The position numbers and the translations under genes were made by a program. 64,000 nt of DNA from Phytophthora sp. 'mugwort' (taxonomy: Eukaryota > Oomycota > Peronosporomycetes > Peronosporales > Peronosporaceae), in contig JAUCEF010000008.1 in NCBI GenBank assembly GCA_033558025.1, forward strand, positions 992,001 to 1,056,000, read 5' to 3'. The notes beneath the pieces were generated by a model, which was given only the letters and a program-made list of their open reading frames with translations, was not told the DNA's origin and did not search any database. Shown in pieces: positions 18,456 to 30,239 of this stretch; positions within the stretch are counted from its first letter, which is position 1, and each line of letters starts with the position of its first letter.

Positions 18456-19871
18456 TCAGCTCTGGAACCTAATCAACGACTTGAACAATGACCTTGACGT
18501 CACTCTCGACATATTCACATAACGCTGGCCGTGCGAAAAGAAAGGTAACGACAAATACAGCCCTAGGTTTTCGACCGTCTGACCTTGGTCCCTGTTAATC
18601 GTCATCGCAAAATCAGGCTGGACTGGAAATTTTTTACGACGCAAGCGGAAGGGAAAGTCTCGTGCATTGTCGTCACTGATGAAGACAACCCTCGGGATGA
18701 ACACGTCCTCGCCTTGGTGCTCACCAGTCATGATTCTCGCAGGGATGACGTGGGGCGTGAGCTCGACAATCCGGAGATGTGTTCCGTGGCACAATCCCAA
18801 GTCTGGATTCAGATTTCGCACCATCATGATGGGGGCGACCTTTTAAACGCTAGCTTGTGAGGAGGATATTCCGTTAATATTAACGGAGTGGCGAACTTCT
18901 GGTTGAAAAACTCCCTTCATTATCATCCACGACGGAGTCATTGGAATAGTATTCGTGGGAATCCCCGTCTAAACGCGCTGTCACGGCCTCGTTGAAGCGT
19001 TGCCTACCGCGTTCGTTGTCACCCGAGATGGTACAGCGAAAACATATGCATCGGTAGCAATTTCAGGATTTCCGATGTCATCATACATCGTGTCAATGAT
19101 CCTGCTAAGCCCCTTCGGTATGGCCCCGGGACGGATCCCCTCGTCTAGTTCGTTTTCATCAACTGGGTTTTCGACCAGCATATCACTGAAAATTTTCAAA
19201 TAACCTCTCCCTAGAAGTGGGTTGACCTGGTGTCTGCCCTCTCCGACTTCAAGAAGATACTCTGCAAAGGCTGCCAGCTCCGCGGCCGAGTTTTCGCTCT
19301 GGGCTGATTGCACTCGCATGTTCCCAGTAAGCCGAACCTGCCGGAAGTGCGGCCACAGCGCAGAGGACTTCAGACACGCGTCGATCGTTTCAGCAGGAGT
19401 TCCTCCTAGTACCAGCGGAAAAATCTGCCGAAATCTTCCGACAGAACGAATATCCCCCCCAAACGGTTCTTGGTCGTTGTCCGTCAAGTCGCGCAATGTT
19501 CGGTAGACCGCCTCAAATGCGTAGCGGTGTGCCATGGGCGCTTCGTCCCAGATAACCAAGTTAGCTCTCGTGATCAATTCAACAATTTACTCCGCTTGGA
19601 AAAATATTACATGTCGATTTATCGTGAAGCTGGAAAGGTATCTTGAAGGTGGAGTGGTCCGTGCGTCCACCCATGGCGAGTAGAGAAGCAATCCCGCTTG
19701 ACGCCACTGCGATCGCGATCTTCCCCAATACCCGTACTTCTGCGAGAATATGTTTGAGGAGCGTAGATTTCCTGTGCTTCCCGGTCCATCAATGAAGTAG
19801 AGCTTGCCTGGAGGGAAACGGAGCCTCAACCTCATCCATGATTTGTGTGCTGTAAATAACTTGTTGGCCAT
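18456..19871 (-). pseudogene. Helitron PIF1-like helicase part (frameshifted, Walker A altered)
   Basis: Walker A region at about 19800-19780 reads FIDGPGSTGN: the invariant Lys of GxGKT appears as Asn. Walker B reads LVIWDEAPM (about 19560). GGDIRSVGRFRQIFPLV carries the GGDFRQ motif with an insertion. The C-terminal helicase block at 18827-18456 contains MTINRDQGQTVENLGLYL and VNMSRVTSRSLF. Several frame changes divide it. Helitron helicases unwind DNA during rolling-circle transposition; this copy should be inactive. Confidence 0.85.
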
Positions 19872-20039
19872 CGTTAGGGTCTACCTGATTGACGATCTCT
19901 TGGAGTACATCGCGATCATAGTCCTGTAATATGCGACGAATAAAATTTCCTGGAGGTGGGACCGCTCCAGCAGCATCGGAAAGTCGCTCAGCTGCGGAAG
20001 CTCACGGTAGCGGTTCAGGCCCGATCCACTAACCATCAA

Positions 20040-22509
20040 CAGTCGATGCTATATAATGTTTTAAACTTGATCGTCTCATCCTGCTCCTCGGGTAGCAAGT
20101 CGCAGCGCATGCGTGCGTAGTCCTCCGAAAGGTGCCCATAGAACTGATGCCACAGCCGGCGAATTTCGCCCACCTGGGAGTACACTAATATCGTCACAAA
20201 GAGCTGACGAAGCTGGAACGGTTTTTGAAATTTAGCTGCTTCTCGCATCGCATGCTACCCATTCCGCATCGTCCTCTAGATATCCGACCCGTAATGCAGC
20301 CTCGCGATACGTATCGTAAGGCACCTCATCGACGGTCCGCAGATCTTCGAACGACGTCGGCCATTTTCTGTGGCAAACCAGGACGCGCAAGTATAAACGC
20401 TCAACGTCGATCGTAGGCACACGCACCACGCGACCAAGAGCGGCTTGATTTTGTTTGCGGCGGATCCATTGCTTCGACCTGGCATCCCAGCGGAATTCCT
20501 GCGGGATGTCTTGGTACATCATGTTTTTCGCTACTTGATTTTCAGGGATCTCGCTTCCTTACAACTCGAAAAATATGGTCAACGCCGTATGTTGCCCTCC
20601 AGTGACACGGTCCGGGTCATCGCTGGACCGAAACGTCACCATTTGCTCTCGATCCAGATGGATCGTCAGCGTTGTAATGGCGTGTGTTTTTCCTTGCTCA
20701 GAGTAGTCGAGGAGTCTCATGCAGGCTTCCATCGGCGATGTATACCTCGCAATAAGGTACGGAAGGATAGCATTGGGCTCCCCTTGTGCGGACGCACCCT
20801 CTCCGCGCACGTTTCAACCGTAATGACTGCCATATCGGAACCCATGTACACGTATTTGTACAGATATTTCACTGCTGTGATTGCTGCCACGTTAATGTGA
20901 TAGTTGTACTTCTGCGATAGGTGCGGATTGTAAGGTACAACCCACTTGTTCACCGTAGCGTTGTCGTACTCTTTTCCTTTAAATCTGAGGACCCCGTCCG
21001 GGCGACGCCTTCTTCTGTAACGCGGGTATCCGTCTTCACCACCCTATGAAACCTCGGCAAATGGTTTGGGGTATCCTTTGCTGCATTTCCCATCCTTCAT
21101 GCATGGCGACATTGAATGTTCTGGATTGCACGGACCATTCATCATACACGTCATTGCCGTTTCGAAGAGCGACTGGTTTGCTTCCATATCGGAAATTTTG
21201 CGGATACCAATTTATCGATCATCTCTCTGGTCCGTGGCTTGTCATCGTCCGTCAGTATGATCAATATATGCGCGTGCGGCAGGCTGCGTTTCTGGAATTC
21301 CACAACGTAGACCCAAGCTTGGACGCGACCTAGAACACCTTCATCCATGTCCTTTAACAGCGCGGAGAGCTTTTGCTGCCACACCCGCGCCACGATGTCC
21401 GGTCGATCCTGAGCGGTCTGATTTGCGGAGGGGATCGTTTCCTCGATATCCTCCCACTTGGGGTTGCACGTCATTGTAACAAAAATGTCTGGCTTCCAAT
21501 ACGCTCGGGCAATACTCATAGAGTCTTGGTACGATTTATACATGTCGCGCGGGCTGTCCGAGTGTGCAGAAGGCAATATCACGCGCTTGCCATTTTGCTT
21601 CAAGAAGTGTGTGGACTGGCATCCGGGTCGATCAGGGTTCCCCAACGTATGTGGTTCGCGGTCATACGCGGTAGGGAGCCCCTCTCCGTCATCCAATACA
21701 ACGGTACGTTCATTCAGAAGTGCGTCTCGGAACCCGCTGTACTGTTCAGCATAAATCTCGGCCTGGTGCGAGGCCACCCATCGAAGCTGTTCCTGCTCAC
21801 ACTTAGCGCGCTGGTCGACGCAATACTGCTGAAAGAGTCTAACACCTTGATGTAGCGCGGACTGATCATCATCCTTCTGGTATAATCGATAGGCGACGTG
21901 CTCCCGAAGGGACATTTGGCGCTTGTTACTTCGTACTATATCGCCGTCGTATGTGTCAGTGTATGTCCACTCGAACTCTCTGTACGGAAGGAGTAATGGG
22001 TATTGAAGAGGATCATACGATGCATGCGTCTCGAAAAGACGCATCAACGTGTGGTCTTTTTGGTCGTTTTGGGGTGCGTAGAATATAATATCACGCGGTT
22101 TGCTGAGGCTTCCGACTTCACTTGAAGTAGCGACTACTTCGGAGACAGCAGGCAAGTTGTACGTGCCTGGTTGCGAACGTCTCTGATGCAATCGGAACCT
22201 CACATCGACAACGTCCCCACCATTAGCGCGGTGCTCACGAAGCTGTTCCCCGAAGGTGAGGAACTGCTGCGCGAGCGGGTTGTGCTCAGCCATCAGCGCC
22301 TCGATGTCACCTAACGCTACGGGGTCCAAATCACTGAAAAGCCTCTTATGGCGCTCTGTACGCTGCTGCATGTCCATGAAGTAGATCTGCGCAAACTTGG
22401 TTGCGCTGGTTGGTACGTGTAGGGATCCGTGTAAAGAAGCAAGGAGCTGAGAAAGTGACCCATGGCTCCTTGGATCGGTACGTGTACACTCCCTGTTGCC
22501 CAGCCACAC
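20040..22509 (-). pseudogene. Helitron Rep (HUH endonuclease) part
   Basis: A long open stretch at 22509-21151 includes TLMRLFETHASYDPLQYPLL, DIFVTMTCNPKW and the HUH motif SLPHAHILIIL (near 21260). The catalytic tyrosine block KYLYKYVYMGSDMA (Tyr-x2-Lys-Tyr) is at about 20870-20830 in another frame. Frameshifts near 21150, 20720, 20550 and 20240 break the gene. Rep nicks and joins DNA ends in Helitron transposition. Motif residues survive although the frame does not. Confidence 0.85.
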
Positions 22510-24529
22510 CAGCGTCTTGGTTCACATCCTCGAACGTGCTTCGGTCGCTGCACGATGTGCCAATAGAGGTGAAGGTGAAGGCCTGGTTGTACGCACGTTT
22601 GTGGCGCCGGAACGGTGGGTCCCCATAGAGCTGCAATAGGCGGGGTGTCGCAGGCGACAGAGAAGGAAGCTTGACCGCACCGTCCAGGCAACTCGTTTTT
22701 TTTTCGACTCGGCTGGTTATTCTTTTTTCCACGCGTTGCAGTGATCACAAATCGTATCGCAGGTAGCCTATGAGGTCCATCGTGTATTTGATTTGGTACC
22801 ATAGAAGTATAGTGGGAGCGGTGATCACGCCACTGCCACGGGCGACCTGGTGGTGATCGACTTGACGGGCGAGACAGGAAGAAGCGGATGGCCGGCAGAC
22901 GGTGGCGCTAGTGTGCCGCAAATGACACATGGTGGCGGGCTCGAGCCAGCGGACTACAGGTACCAGAACACGGCTGCTAGAAGTGTAGCAGCACGTTGAA
23001 GAAGCGAGGCATGCGGCCGTAAAAGATCGCAGGGGGGAGCGACGTGCTGCAGGGCATGCAGACGTAAATATGAGCGGCGGTGAGGCGATGTCCTGGGTGG
23101 AGGCGAAAGGCTCAGAGGCGCCGAGAGCGGAGAGGGGCCCGGAAGCGGGAGAGGTCCAGTAGGCAGCAAGGGCACTGGTAGCTTAGCGGTAGGCTAGTGG
23201 GGGCGAGCTTCGGTAGGTGGGTGGTGAGCTGTGGTCGCAGCTCGACCTGCAGTCGCGAATTGGTGTTGGACAGCGCAAGTTTAAGACTAAAAGAAGTACT
23301 TGTGTGCCGGACACGCGTTGCATCCAACAGAGGGGCAAAAGCGTAAAGCAAGGTAAGCTAGTAGAGAGGCGTGCATTATAGGGCAGCTAGATAGTAGGGT
23401 GGTGGGGGTCAAGAGAGAGACTGTGGGAGTTGTGACTGAGCTATTGATACTGCCTCGACCGTACGGGCGCGAGCGTTCACGTAGATATCTCTGTGTACGC
23501 ATGTCAAAGAGCGCGAGTGCCCGCTCTGCACGTAAATACCGGGCTACCTTGCTGGAAGCAGCCGTGAAGACCCGCCTCGGGGTTGCCGGTGCCGATATTG
23601 CTTCCTCCCCACCGTCCCTATCCCTTCATCGACGGGGTGAGGGGCCAGTCTGTGTGGTGGACAGCTGAACTGTCTCGCACTGCTCACCACTCAGCAATGA
23701 CCGCCTCCTAGGTGGACGCGGTGGCCAATAGAGTTGACGAGGAAATGTTTTCTCCAGGGGAGTGAGCGAACGGCTACAGAAGCCTTGAAGCCTTAATGGT
23801 TGCAGAAAATGTGGCCTTGACGCGAGGTGGCACGCCGTACTCGACCGAGCTCCGGCGCTACGTTCTCCTCCTCTTCTGTTCGATTTGGTCGCGCGACTCG
23901 TGCCGCAAACGGTCGCGCTCGCGATTTGGCCTCCTGCACCTCTTGGTCCCGGCCCGCACGCGACTCTTCTGTCGCTGCCGATCCCGCTCTCGCTCCGCTT
24001 GCCGCTCCTCCTCAGTTTGATTCGCACGGGATTGGTCGCGCTCCTGCTCAATGACCTTTCCGCTCCAAGAGCCGATTCCTAATTGCGCGTCGGCATTCTG
24101 CGTCTCTCAGTCGCACACGCTCCCTTTCCTCCAATGACATGTAGACGTGTCGTGCTCGAGCCCTTTCGGCATTCCTCGTTCGATTGCGATCTTGTTGCGA
24201 GGCTGAAATGGCAGCTCTGCGTCGCGTTGGCGACGCAGCTGAGCCACTTGATCGGGATCCCTACGGCGGACCTCCGACGGTGGTGCCTCAGTGCATGTCT
24301 GTTCGACACCCGAGTTGGGCGATGCCGCATCCGTCCCGCAAATCCCGTCTCTCTCACCAACCTCAATAGCTTTCAACGCCTTGTTCAAGTTGTACTTTCT
24401 GGTTCTTCGTCTCGCTTGGCGGCGCTTCTTCGCGGAAGGTTCCTCCGGAGCAGTAAGGGTTGCGTTGGCGCGCCCATTCTTGCGCAACGCCTCCTCAATG
24501 TCTTGGCGAGTCCGTTTTCCTGTCGGCAT
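22310..24529 (-). pseudogene. N-terminal region of the Helitron protein, charged coiled coil
   Basis: Minus-strand ATG at 24529 begins MPTGKRTRQDIEEALRKNGR and continues with basic clusters (AKKRRQARRRTRKYNL). Further down, in other frames, is an Arg/Glu/Asp-rich stretch near 24050-23850 (EEERQAERERDRQRQKSRV). At 22730-22450 AYNQAFTFTSIGT and VYTYR match the conserved block before Rep. Region 23000-23600 has no recognisable frame. Decayed. Confidence 0.65.
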
Positions 24530-24780
24530 AGCTGCCTACGAAGACGAAACAAAGTAACGTGACGCTTTAGATATAAAGTCTAAGTAGACCACACGTAGGA
24601 GTTGCCGGTCTTGGATGCTTAGAATGGATGGACATCTGGCGGTAGCGCCAACGGAACTAACTGTATGATTTCGTCAGAGCACGTATCAAGCACGACGCCC
24701 CAGCTACCCCTTCGACAACCTCCCCCCCCCCCCTCTCGAGCAGCAGAAGCTCCAGCATTTTTCAGAATGGCACGCGTCCC

Positions 24781-24815
24781 GTGGTCCGATGAGACCGTAG
24801 AACTCATCGGACCAC
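24781..24815. repeat. Perfect hairpin, 13-bp stem
   Basis: GTGGTCCGATGAG at 24781-24793, 9-nt loop, and its exact complement at 24803-24815. It directly precedes the palindrome array. Confidence 0.9.
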
Positions 24816-24816
24816 G

Positions 24817-24936
24817 ATTGAGATGTTGCGCTAACTCATGAGTGCTTAAGGGATTGTTATCCCTTAAGCACCCATGAGTTAGCGCTTAAGGGATTGTTAT
24901 CCCTTAAGCACCCATGAGTTAGCGCAACATCTCAAT
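24817..24936. repeat. Nested palindrome array: 24-bp outer arms around two tandem 40-bp hairpin units
   Basis: The outer arms 24817-24840 and 24913-24936 are perfect reverse complements. Between them the 40-bp unit 24844-24883 is repeated exactly at 24884-24923. Each unit contains the hairpin GCTTAAGGGAT-TGTT-ATCCCTTAAGC and the end of the arm sequence. Confidence 0.9.
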
Positions 24937-25980
24937 ACCTCTGGAGACGAAGCTTCCGTTTTTTGTGCTGAAGCGTGAGCAGTTATCACGTTTGCTTTCT
25001 GGTCACTTCCTTTGGCGACCGTGGTGAACTGTCGGCTTGATTCCACTGGGCCTCGAGGCCCAAGCTTTAACCTTTTGGTTGCAAGGGGTAATGAGTCATT
25101 TTTTTGTTCTTTTTTCTTTGTTTGGGAACGGAGCCGTCCTTGGCTCATAGACGGTGAATGGCCACTCAGACCAAAGTCCGCGTGAATACTGAACAATACA
25201 TGAAGGTAATGTAGCCGCAGGAAGGAGGACCGATAGGACAACACAGCGAACGCCGTACCGTCTACCTCTCATCTCATCCTCATACAGCGAGAACCGCCAG
25301 CCTTGATAGATTGAAATGGTTTTGTAGTCGTATTGGTATTTCGTTGGCGCACGACTGCCAAGCCCCATTCCATAGTAACCTAATCACTTTCCGGCCTCGA
25401 CAGACCTTGCGGTCCGAGTGGTGTTCTTGCAAAAGGTGCAATCGGCATTGTCAGGTTGGGCGGGCGGTGGGGGTGATCTTTGACAAACTTCACCCACGAA
25501 CGTTTAATGGTTTCGAGGTTTCAACCTTAGTAAAACGATCGAGGGCTTAACGAATTATTCGGCTTCTACTGGGAGAAAGTGTCGGAATGGTCTGGCCAAT
25601 AGGATGCGCTCTCACTCAGAGTGGCCGGTGGGCTAAAGCCCTCTTAGCACGCGTCCCCTGGACAGAGAACCCCACTCCCATCCAGGCAATGACACTTTAT
25701 CCTAACCCTCCCTCAAGAACCTCAGACCACTTATTGGGGCCCAGCCCGTTCCGCTCGCTCAAGCGCTCGCTCCACTACTGAGAAAGGATACACCAAACAA
25801 TGGTTTGAACCGTTGATTGCAGCACATAGGCGACACTTTTAGTGCCGCCCATGAGTACACTAGTAGGAGTGATAACACCATCCTTAGTTAGGTTAAAGTA
25901 GATATACTTGACAGCCTACTGCAACAGCGAACTACCAAAAATCCTTGAAAACCCCAACGAGAAGTAAAACGGCATGCCTC
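24937..25980. other. Unassigned region
   Basis: A minus-strand open stretch at 25244-24897 (contains LKLGPRGPVESSRQF) and a plus-strand one at 25311-25550 have no family I recognise. A short copy of the GC-rich dispersed repeat (CCGCTCGCTCAAGCGCTCGC) lies at 25750-25770. Confidence 0.35.
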
Positions 25981-25988
25981 CTAGACGA

Positions 25989-28200
25989 TCAAACTCCACT
26001 TCCAAGATCGGCATCGGATAAAAACTGAACTACCCCCTTGTTCGGTTCTTGAGCATCGACAGTCATTCGATGAATGCTGCCATTAGGCACAATATGTGGA
26101 GGAGAGCACCACTCGCGTGCATTGCTGAGATAGCACAGACCTACAACTTGACATGCTGGGCGAGGAATTCTCGATGCATAGCGGAGTATTGGCACACTCT
26201 ATAGCGTACCGGCATTGCGCTTGGTCTCAATTTGATTCGCATTGGCGACAGCAGATCGAAACCTAGTGCCATTCTGAACACGTCGATCTTCTCATCCAAT
26301 AAATCGCGGATTTCATCAAGCAATTCCCTTGCGCCCCCTGACCTTTAACGTCCTCGCTTCCTGCTGCGAGTGCGGCCATGGCTTGGTCGACCGTTTTTGG
26401 ATCCGTGGTTGGCACTGAAAAACACACAGCATCTCTGGCGTCACTGAGACACGCTCTTCTGTGGTCCTCTCTCCCTTTGTACACCAAAACCAAGAACTCT
26501 GTACCAGATCCACCAATATCGCCGATGTCACTCTCTGACTCCACCGACTGAGCTGTTTCAATGAAATGGTGTGAATCATATCCCAAACGTTCCATCACTG
26601 CGTCGGACAGTAAAATACCACCGACGCCACTAGGGAGTGGAACAAGAGAAGGCAAACAACGATATTTCTCAGCACGAGCGGTCCACCGGGAGTCTTAAAC
26701 CGCAGACCCATGTTCGATTCAACCGCGATAGTTAACGGACTTGCTCCAACACCCCGAACGACGGGAGTGGTGACCAATGCACGCATTGGTAACCACACAT
26801 GTTGCTCTTTTGCAGCTTCTTCAGCTGGCAAGGCGCAATAAGACACGCTACTGCGTCACATACCGGCTTAATAAGTGTATCCACGCAATCCATAACACAA
26901 CACGTAGTATTCTCTTGTGAGCTGGCTCGGTTGATGCTGTCAATCGGCCGCAGACACAGAACGTTCCGGTCGATCATACTTGCCCGTTTTCGCCTCGTAG
27001 ATTGTTTCCGCTACCGCAAAAGATTTGATTTGCGGGCATTGAAAAACCGAATGGATAAGATCGCCACCCTTGAAACAGGATCTTGGTGGTAGAGAATCTC
27101 CCAATCTGGGCGCTCTGGTGTAGCGCGAACCGTTCTTGGTAGCTGGTATACTACCGTGTGCCGGAACGGGACTGCGCTGTGATCTTTCCGTAGGTCGCTG
27201 TTCCTGCTTGCTGCACGCTCGTCGATTATCCTTCCCGTGTTGTTATTGGTTAAAATTATTGTTGGCAGGTTGAGCTGCCCGTATATGTGCCTCACACTTC
27301 ATAAATTCCTTAATTTGGGGACGCAACCAGCGGAGAAACATAGACACACCCTTCTTAAATGACTTCTCCGATATGACGCTCCCGACTATCTTTAACTGCC
27401 GAACGAAATGTGTTGGGGCGCAACGCTTCGATGCGCTTCAGATCCTCATGGGTGATACTTTCCATATTGACACCATCGACAGCGCTATAAAACCTGCGAG
27501 AAGCTGTGACATCCTGGGCTCAGCATCTTGAAGTTTCACGTCCACAGATAAACTTCGCATTGTCACATCTAGCTGCTTGTATGCGGTTAAGTCGGGAATC
27601 CTGGCATCGAGAAAGTACCTCTTCCAATCATCTTCACTAATATCGAACTCCTACTTGAACAGCTCCAAACGGCAGATACATCGAGAAAAAGTATCTCTTC
27701 CAATCATCTTCACTAACAGCGAACTCCTACTTGAACAGCTCCAAACGGCAGATAGGAATCCAAGTGCTCTACTCAATACAGGCGCTTATTGGCATAACAA
27801 ATACTTGCGTCTGCGTGCATCATCCACTAGTCTCCGATAGACCATGTAGCTATCTATAAAATCCCTCTTCTATTTCTTCGAACCTTCTCGATACAACGGC
27901 GAAACCGACATATTCGCGCCCGCTGCTAACGTCACAGTTGGCTCTCTTATCGATCGGTCTTCACCGACGCCCCCCAACTTCGGCTCCCAGCATAGCCCCC
28001 ACCGAGCTTCAATATGTGGACTGCTTCGGTCATACTGTTCAACCGCTATTCTTGTTCCGCTATCGTTTCTTCCGCAGCCTTCAAGAGATGTACACTCTCC
28101 TGGATTTGCATTCTTTGCTCGGTCATTTGTCGCCAAATTTGCCTCGCGTTCTGCGACCGCCGAGCCATCCACCGAAGAACAAGAGCTGATGCGCCACAAG
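25989..28200 (-). pseudogene. Gypsy-type LTR retrotransposon remnant (gag, protease, reverse transcriptase start)
   Basis: Minus strand, many frames. Gag begins near 27930 with NMSVSPLYREGSKK and DSYMVYRR. It continues to a zinc-knuckle-like CFKGGDLIHSVFQC near 27080. A protease-like part spans 26977-26600. The reverse-transcriptase N terminus reads LDEIRDLLDEKIDVFRMALG (26320) and RPSAMPVRYRVCQYSAMHRE, then EWCSPPHIVPNG and HRMTVDAQEPNK to about 26020. The rest of pol is missing. No LTRs were seen. The element is dead. Confidence 0.7.
27605..27754. repeat. Tandem duplication, 74-76 bp unit, inside the Gypsy gag
   Basis: 27605-27678 is repeated at 27679-27754 with a few substitutions and two extra A. 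The shared core includes CTCTTCCAATCATCTTCACT. Confidence 0.85.
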
Positions 28201-28850
28201 GCCTACGGACAAGTGGTCGGAAGTCTGATCTACACGCGTGTCGCGAACTGTTCTCGCGTTCCCGGTAAATCAGCTGGTTTGGCTTTGCGCCAAGCCAAGG
28301 AAAGTGGCCTGAAATGCAGCCAATATCTGCTGCAGTACCTGGGTGTGACGAGAGCTCGTGCTGCGTGTGGACCGGCGAAGACCTAACTGTTGCTATCGAC
28401 GCCAACTGGGTGAACGACATCCACGACAGGAAATTCGTTTCTGGTTTTGTCGCTGTTTGGCAGTCCGATTCACTGGGGCTCTACGAAGCAGACTGTGATG
28501 CCTTGTCCAGCACCACAGCTGAATTCATCGCTGCGAATGACGGTCTCTAGCAAGCCGAATGTTTCCAGCTTCTCGTCAGCGAGATCCCGTCGAGCGAGTC
28601 CGTGGCGTTCAAGGTTACACTCCAATTGGACAATCAGATCGCAACCCAACGAATCAAGAAGGAGAGCAGCGAGGACGCACACAACTCAGTGGCAATATGT
28701 TCCATGCTCTTGAAGACTCGGGCGGACGGGTACCACGACACTCGAGTATGCGCCGCCAGCTGAATCCGGCCGATCTCGTGACGAAGGCACTCAACCAACC
28801 GGAACTCATTTGCCAGCGCACACCACCAAAACTGAATGCTTCATGTGCAC
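28170..28850 (+). pseudogene. Copia-type pol remnant (end of reverse transcriptase, RNase H)
   Basis: Plus strand: ELMRHKAYGQVVGSLIYTRV, then IDANWVNDIHDRKFVSGFVA, SSTTAEFIAANDGL and LQLDNQIATQRIKKES, ending PADLVTKALNQPEL. These are the Copia RNase H landmarks (DANW, S-T-AEF, DNQIA, adlvTKal). Frameshifts near 28310, 28540 and 28640. It abuts the Gypsy gag at about 28190, so one element was broken by the other. Confidence 0.8.
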
Positions 28851-28904
28851 CTCCTGGTAGTGATCCTCGCCCTCTTGTTGTCTTCGCCTGCAAATAGAGG
28901 AGAT

Positions 28905-29130
28905 GAGGCCATAATGGAGCTGATGCGGATGCGTATTTCAGAGTCACGTGGACGAGCGCTTGCGCCGCGAAGAGGAGAGGCGTCGCTGGGAAGAGGAACG
29001 CCGACTGCGAGACCAAGAGCGTAAGAAGGCCGCTCGCGCCGCGATGAGCCGGAACGCAACCATGAGCAGTTCATGCAGATGATGATGTCTGTGTTGGGAG
29101 TGGCATTAGACCTTGCGAGTAGGTTTTAGC
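28905..29130 (+). pseudogene. Tail of a Harbinger accessory (NAM-associated/Myb-like) protein
   Basis: Plus strand reads HVDERLRREEERRRWEEERR, then after a frame change EPERNHEQFMQMMMSVLGVA and a stop near 29128. The charged Arg/Glu helix followed by QFMQMMM resembles the C terminus of oomycete Harbinger accessory proteins. It may come from a second copy. Confidence 0.45.
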
Positions 29131-29295
29131 ATCCCCAACGGTAGCGCTATTTTCTTAAGACGCTATCCAACATCTTGGCGATCTGCGTGTTTCCGTAATC
29201 CAAATTTCATCGATTTTCGCCACTAATAAAAACTGTTCAGATCGCTATTCTGGCTTGGTGCCGCGCAAACCATTAAGCAACGGAGACAAGGCAAG

Positions 29296-30068
29296 ATGAC
29301 TGCGCCACGAGGCGGTTGCCAAGTCGTGCAGCTCAGCATTAAAGAGTTCGAGGACATCGCGATGGATGTGCGTTCATAACGGAGACTGTTGACGACGCTG
29401 TCGGCACTGATCAGACCGGAACTACATTCTGGGAGAAGGTTCGAGCGACATATATCGATTTATTGCCGGCAATCCTCGCTCGACTGTCGCGCTGTCCAAT
29501 CGCTGGAACAAGGTCATCGCCAAGAACGTGGGAAAGTGGATTGGCCATCTCGCGGCGGCGCTATGTGAGTATCATAGCGGGCGGCAGTATTTATGTGAGC
29601 AGAGCGCAGGAAGAGTACATGCTGGATATGGGCAAAAAAATCAAGTTCTCTGAGCAGTACGAGATCGCGCGCGCGCTCCCCAGATTTGCCGTCCCGATGG
29701 ATGGCATTGAGCCGCGCGTGCGGTCGCGTTGGGGCTGGACGAAGTCCCCGAGGATGTCGCAGGCGAAAGTGCTCCCGTTGTAACGCTCACCAAGCGCCCC
29801 GCCGTTGGCAAGAAGGCGGCAAAGAAAGCGAAGTTAACCACAACCCTACCTAGGGGACACAGAGCTCGAATCTCTGCATCGCATCGCCGCCGTATCTGAA
29901 GGCAAGAACCGTTTGCTTGAAGAGCAACCCACCGTCGACAATGTCAACTCTCGCATTGCCTTCTTCAAGATGAATTTTGAGAATGAAGCTTCCAAATTGT
30001 TCTTTACGCTTCAGGCAGAAAAGTTCCAGCTTGATGTGAGACGAAATGAGCAAGTGGAAACTGAATAG
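29296..30068 (+). pseudogene. Harbinger accessory Myb/SANT-like protein (frameshifted)
   Basis: ATG at 29296 opens MTAPRGGCQVVQLSIKEFED. A frameshift at about 29375 leads to TVDDAVGTDQTGTTFWEKVR and DLLPAI. Later frames give LSNRWNKVIAKNVGKWIGHL and EYMLDMGKKIKFSEQYEIAR, then APVVTLTKRPAVGKKAAKKA and TELESLHRIAAVSEGKNRLL. The stop is at 30066-30068. Family knowledge: these DNA-binding partners help PIF/Harbinger transposases recognise element ends. Confidence 0.7.
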
Positions 30069-30239
30069 AATGCGGTGATATAGAAAATCAGTCGTTTATT
30101 GAGGTTAATAAATATATGCTTCGGCCCATATTTCCTACATGCAATCCATGAGATCCCAGTAATGGCCACGTGGTTTTTCATGGTTCGATTTAGAGCGGTT
30201 CTGTCCATAGCATCTTGACGTGGGGCTCGCGCGATAAAC

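Larger units (their letters stand above)
18188..24590 (-). mobile_element. Helitron (rolling-circle transposon), autonomous-type but decayed
   Basis: Coding order on the minus strand is N-terminal region, Rep nuclease, then PIF1-like helicase, as in Helitrons. The 3' end is set at CTAG (18188-18191), next to a hairpin. The 5' end is uncertain: a minus-strand TCTACTTAGACTTTATATC near 24590 begins with the expected TC but is preceded by G, not A. No terminal inverted repeats or target duplication are expected for this class. Confidence 0.8.

Noticed and set aside
24817..24936. CRISPR-like array
   Set aside because: Only two units, no spacers, and the units are themselves hairpins in a eukaryotic context.
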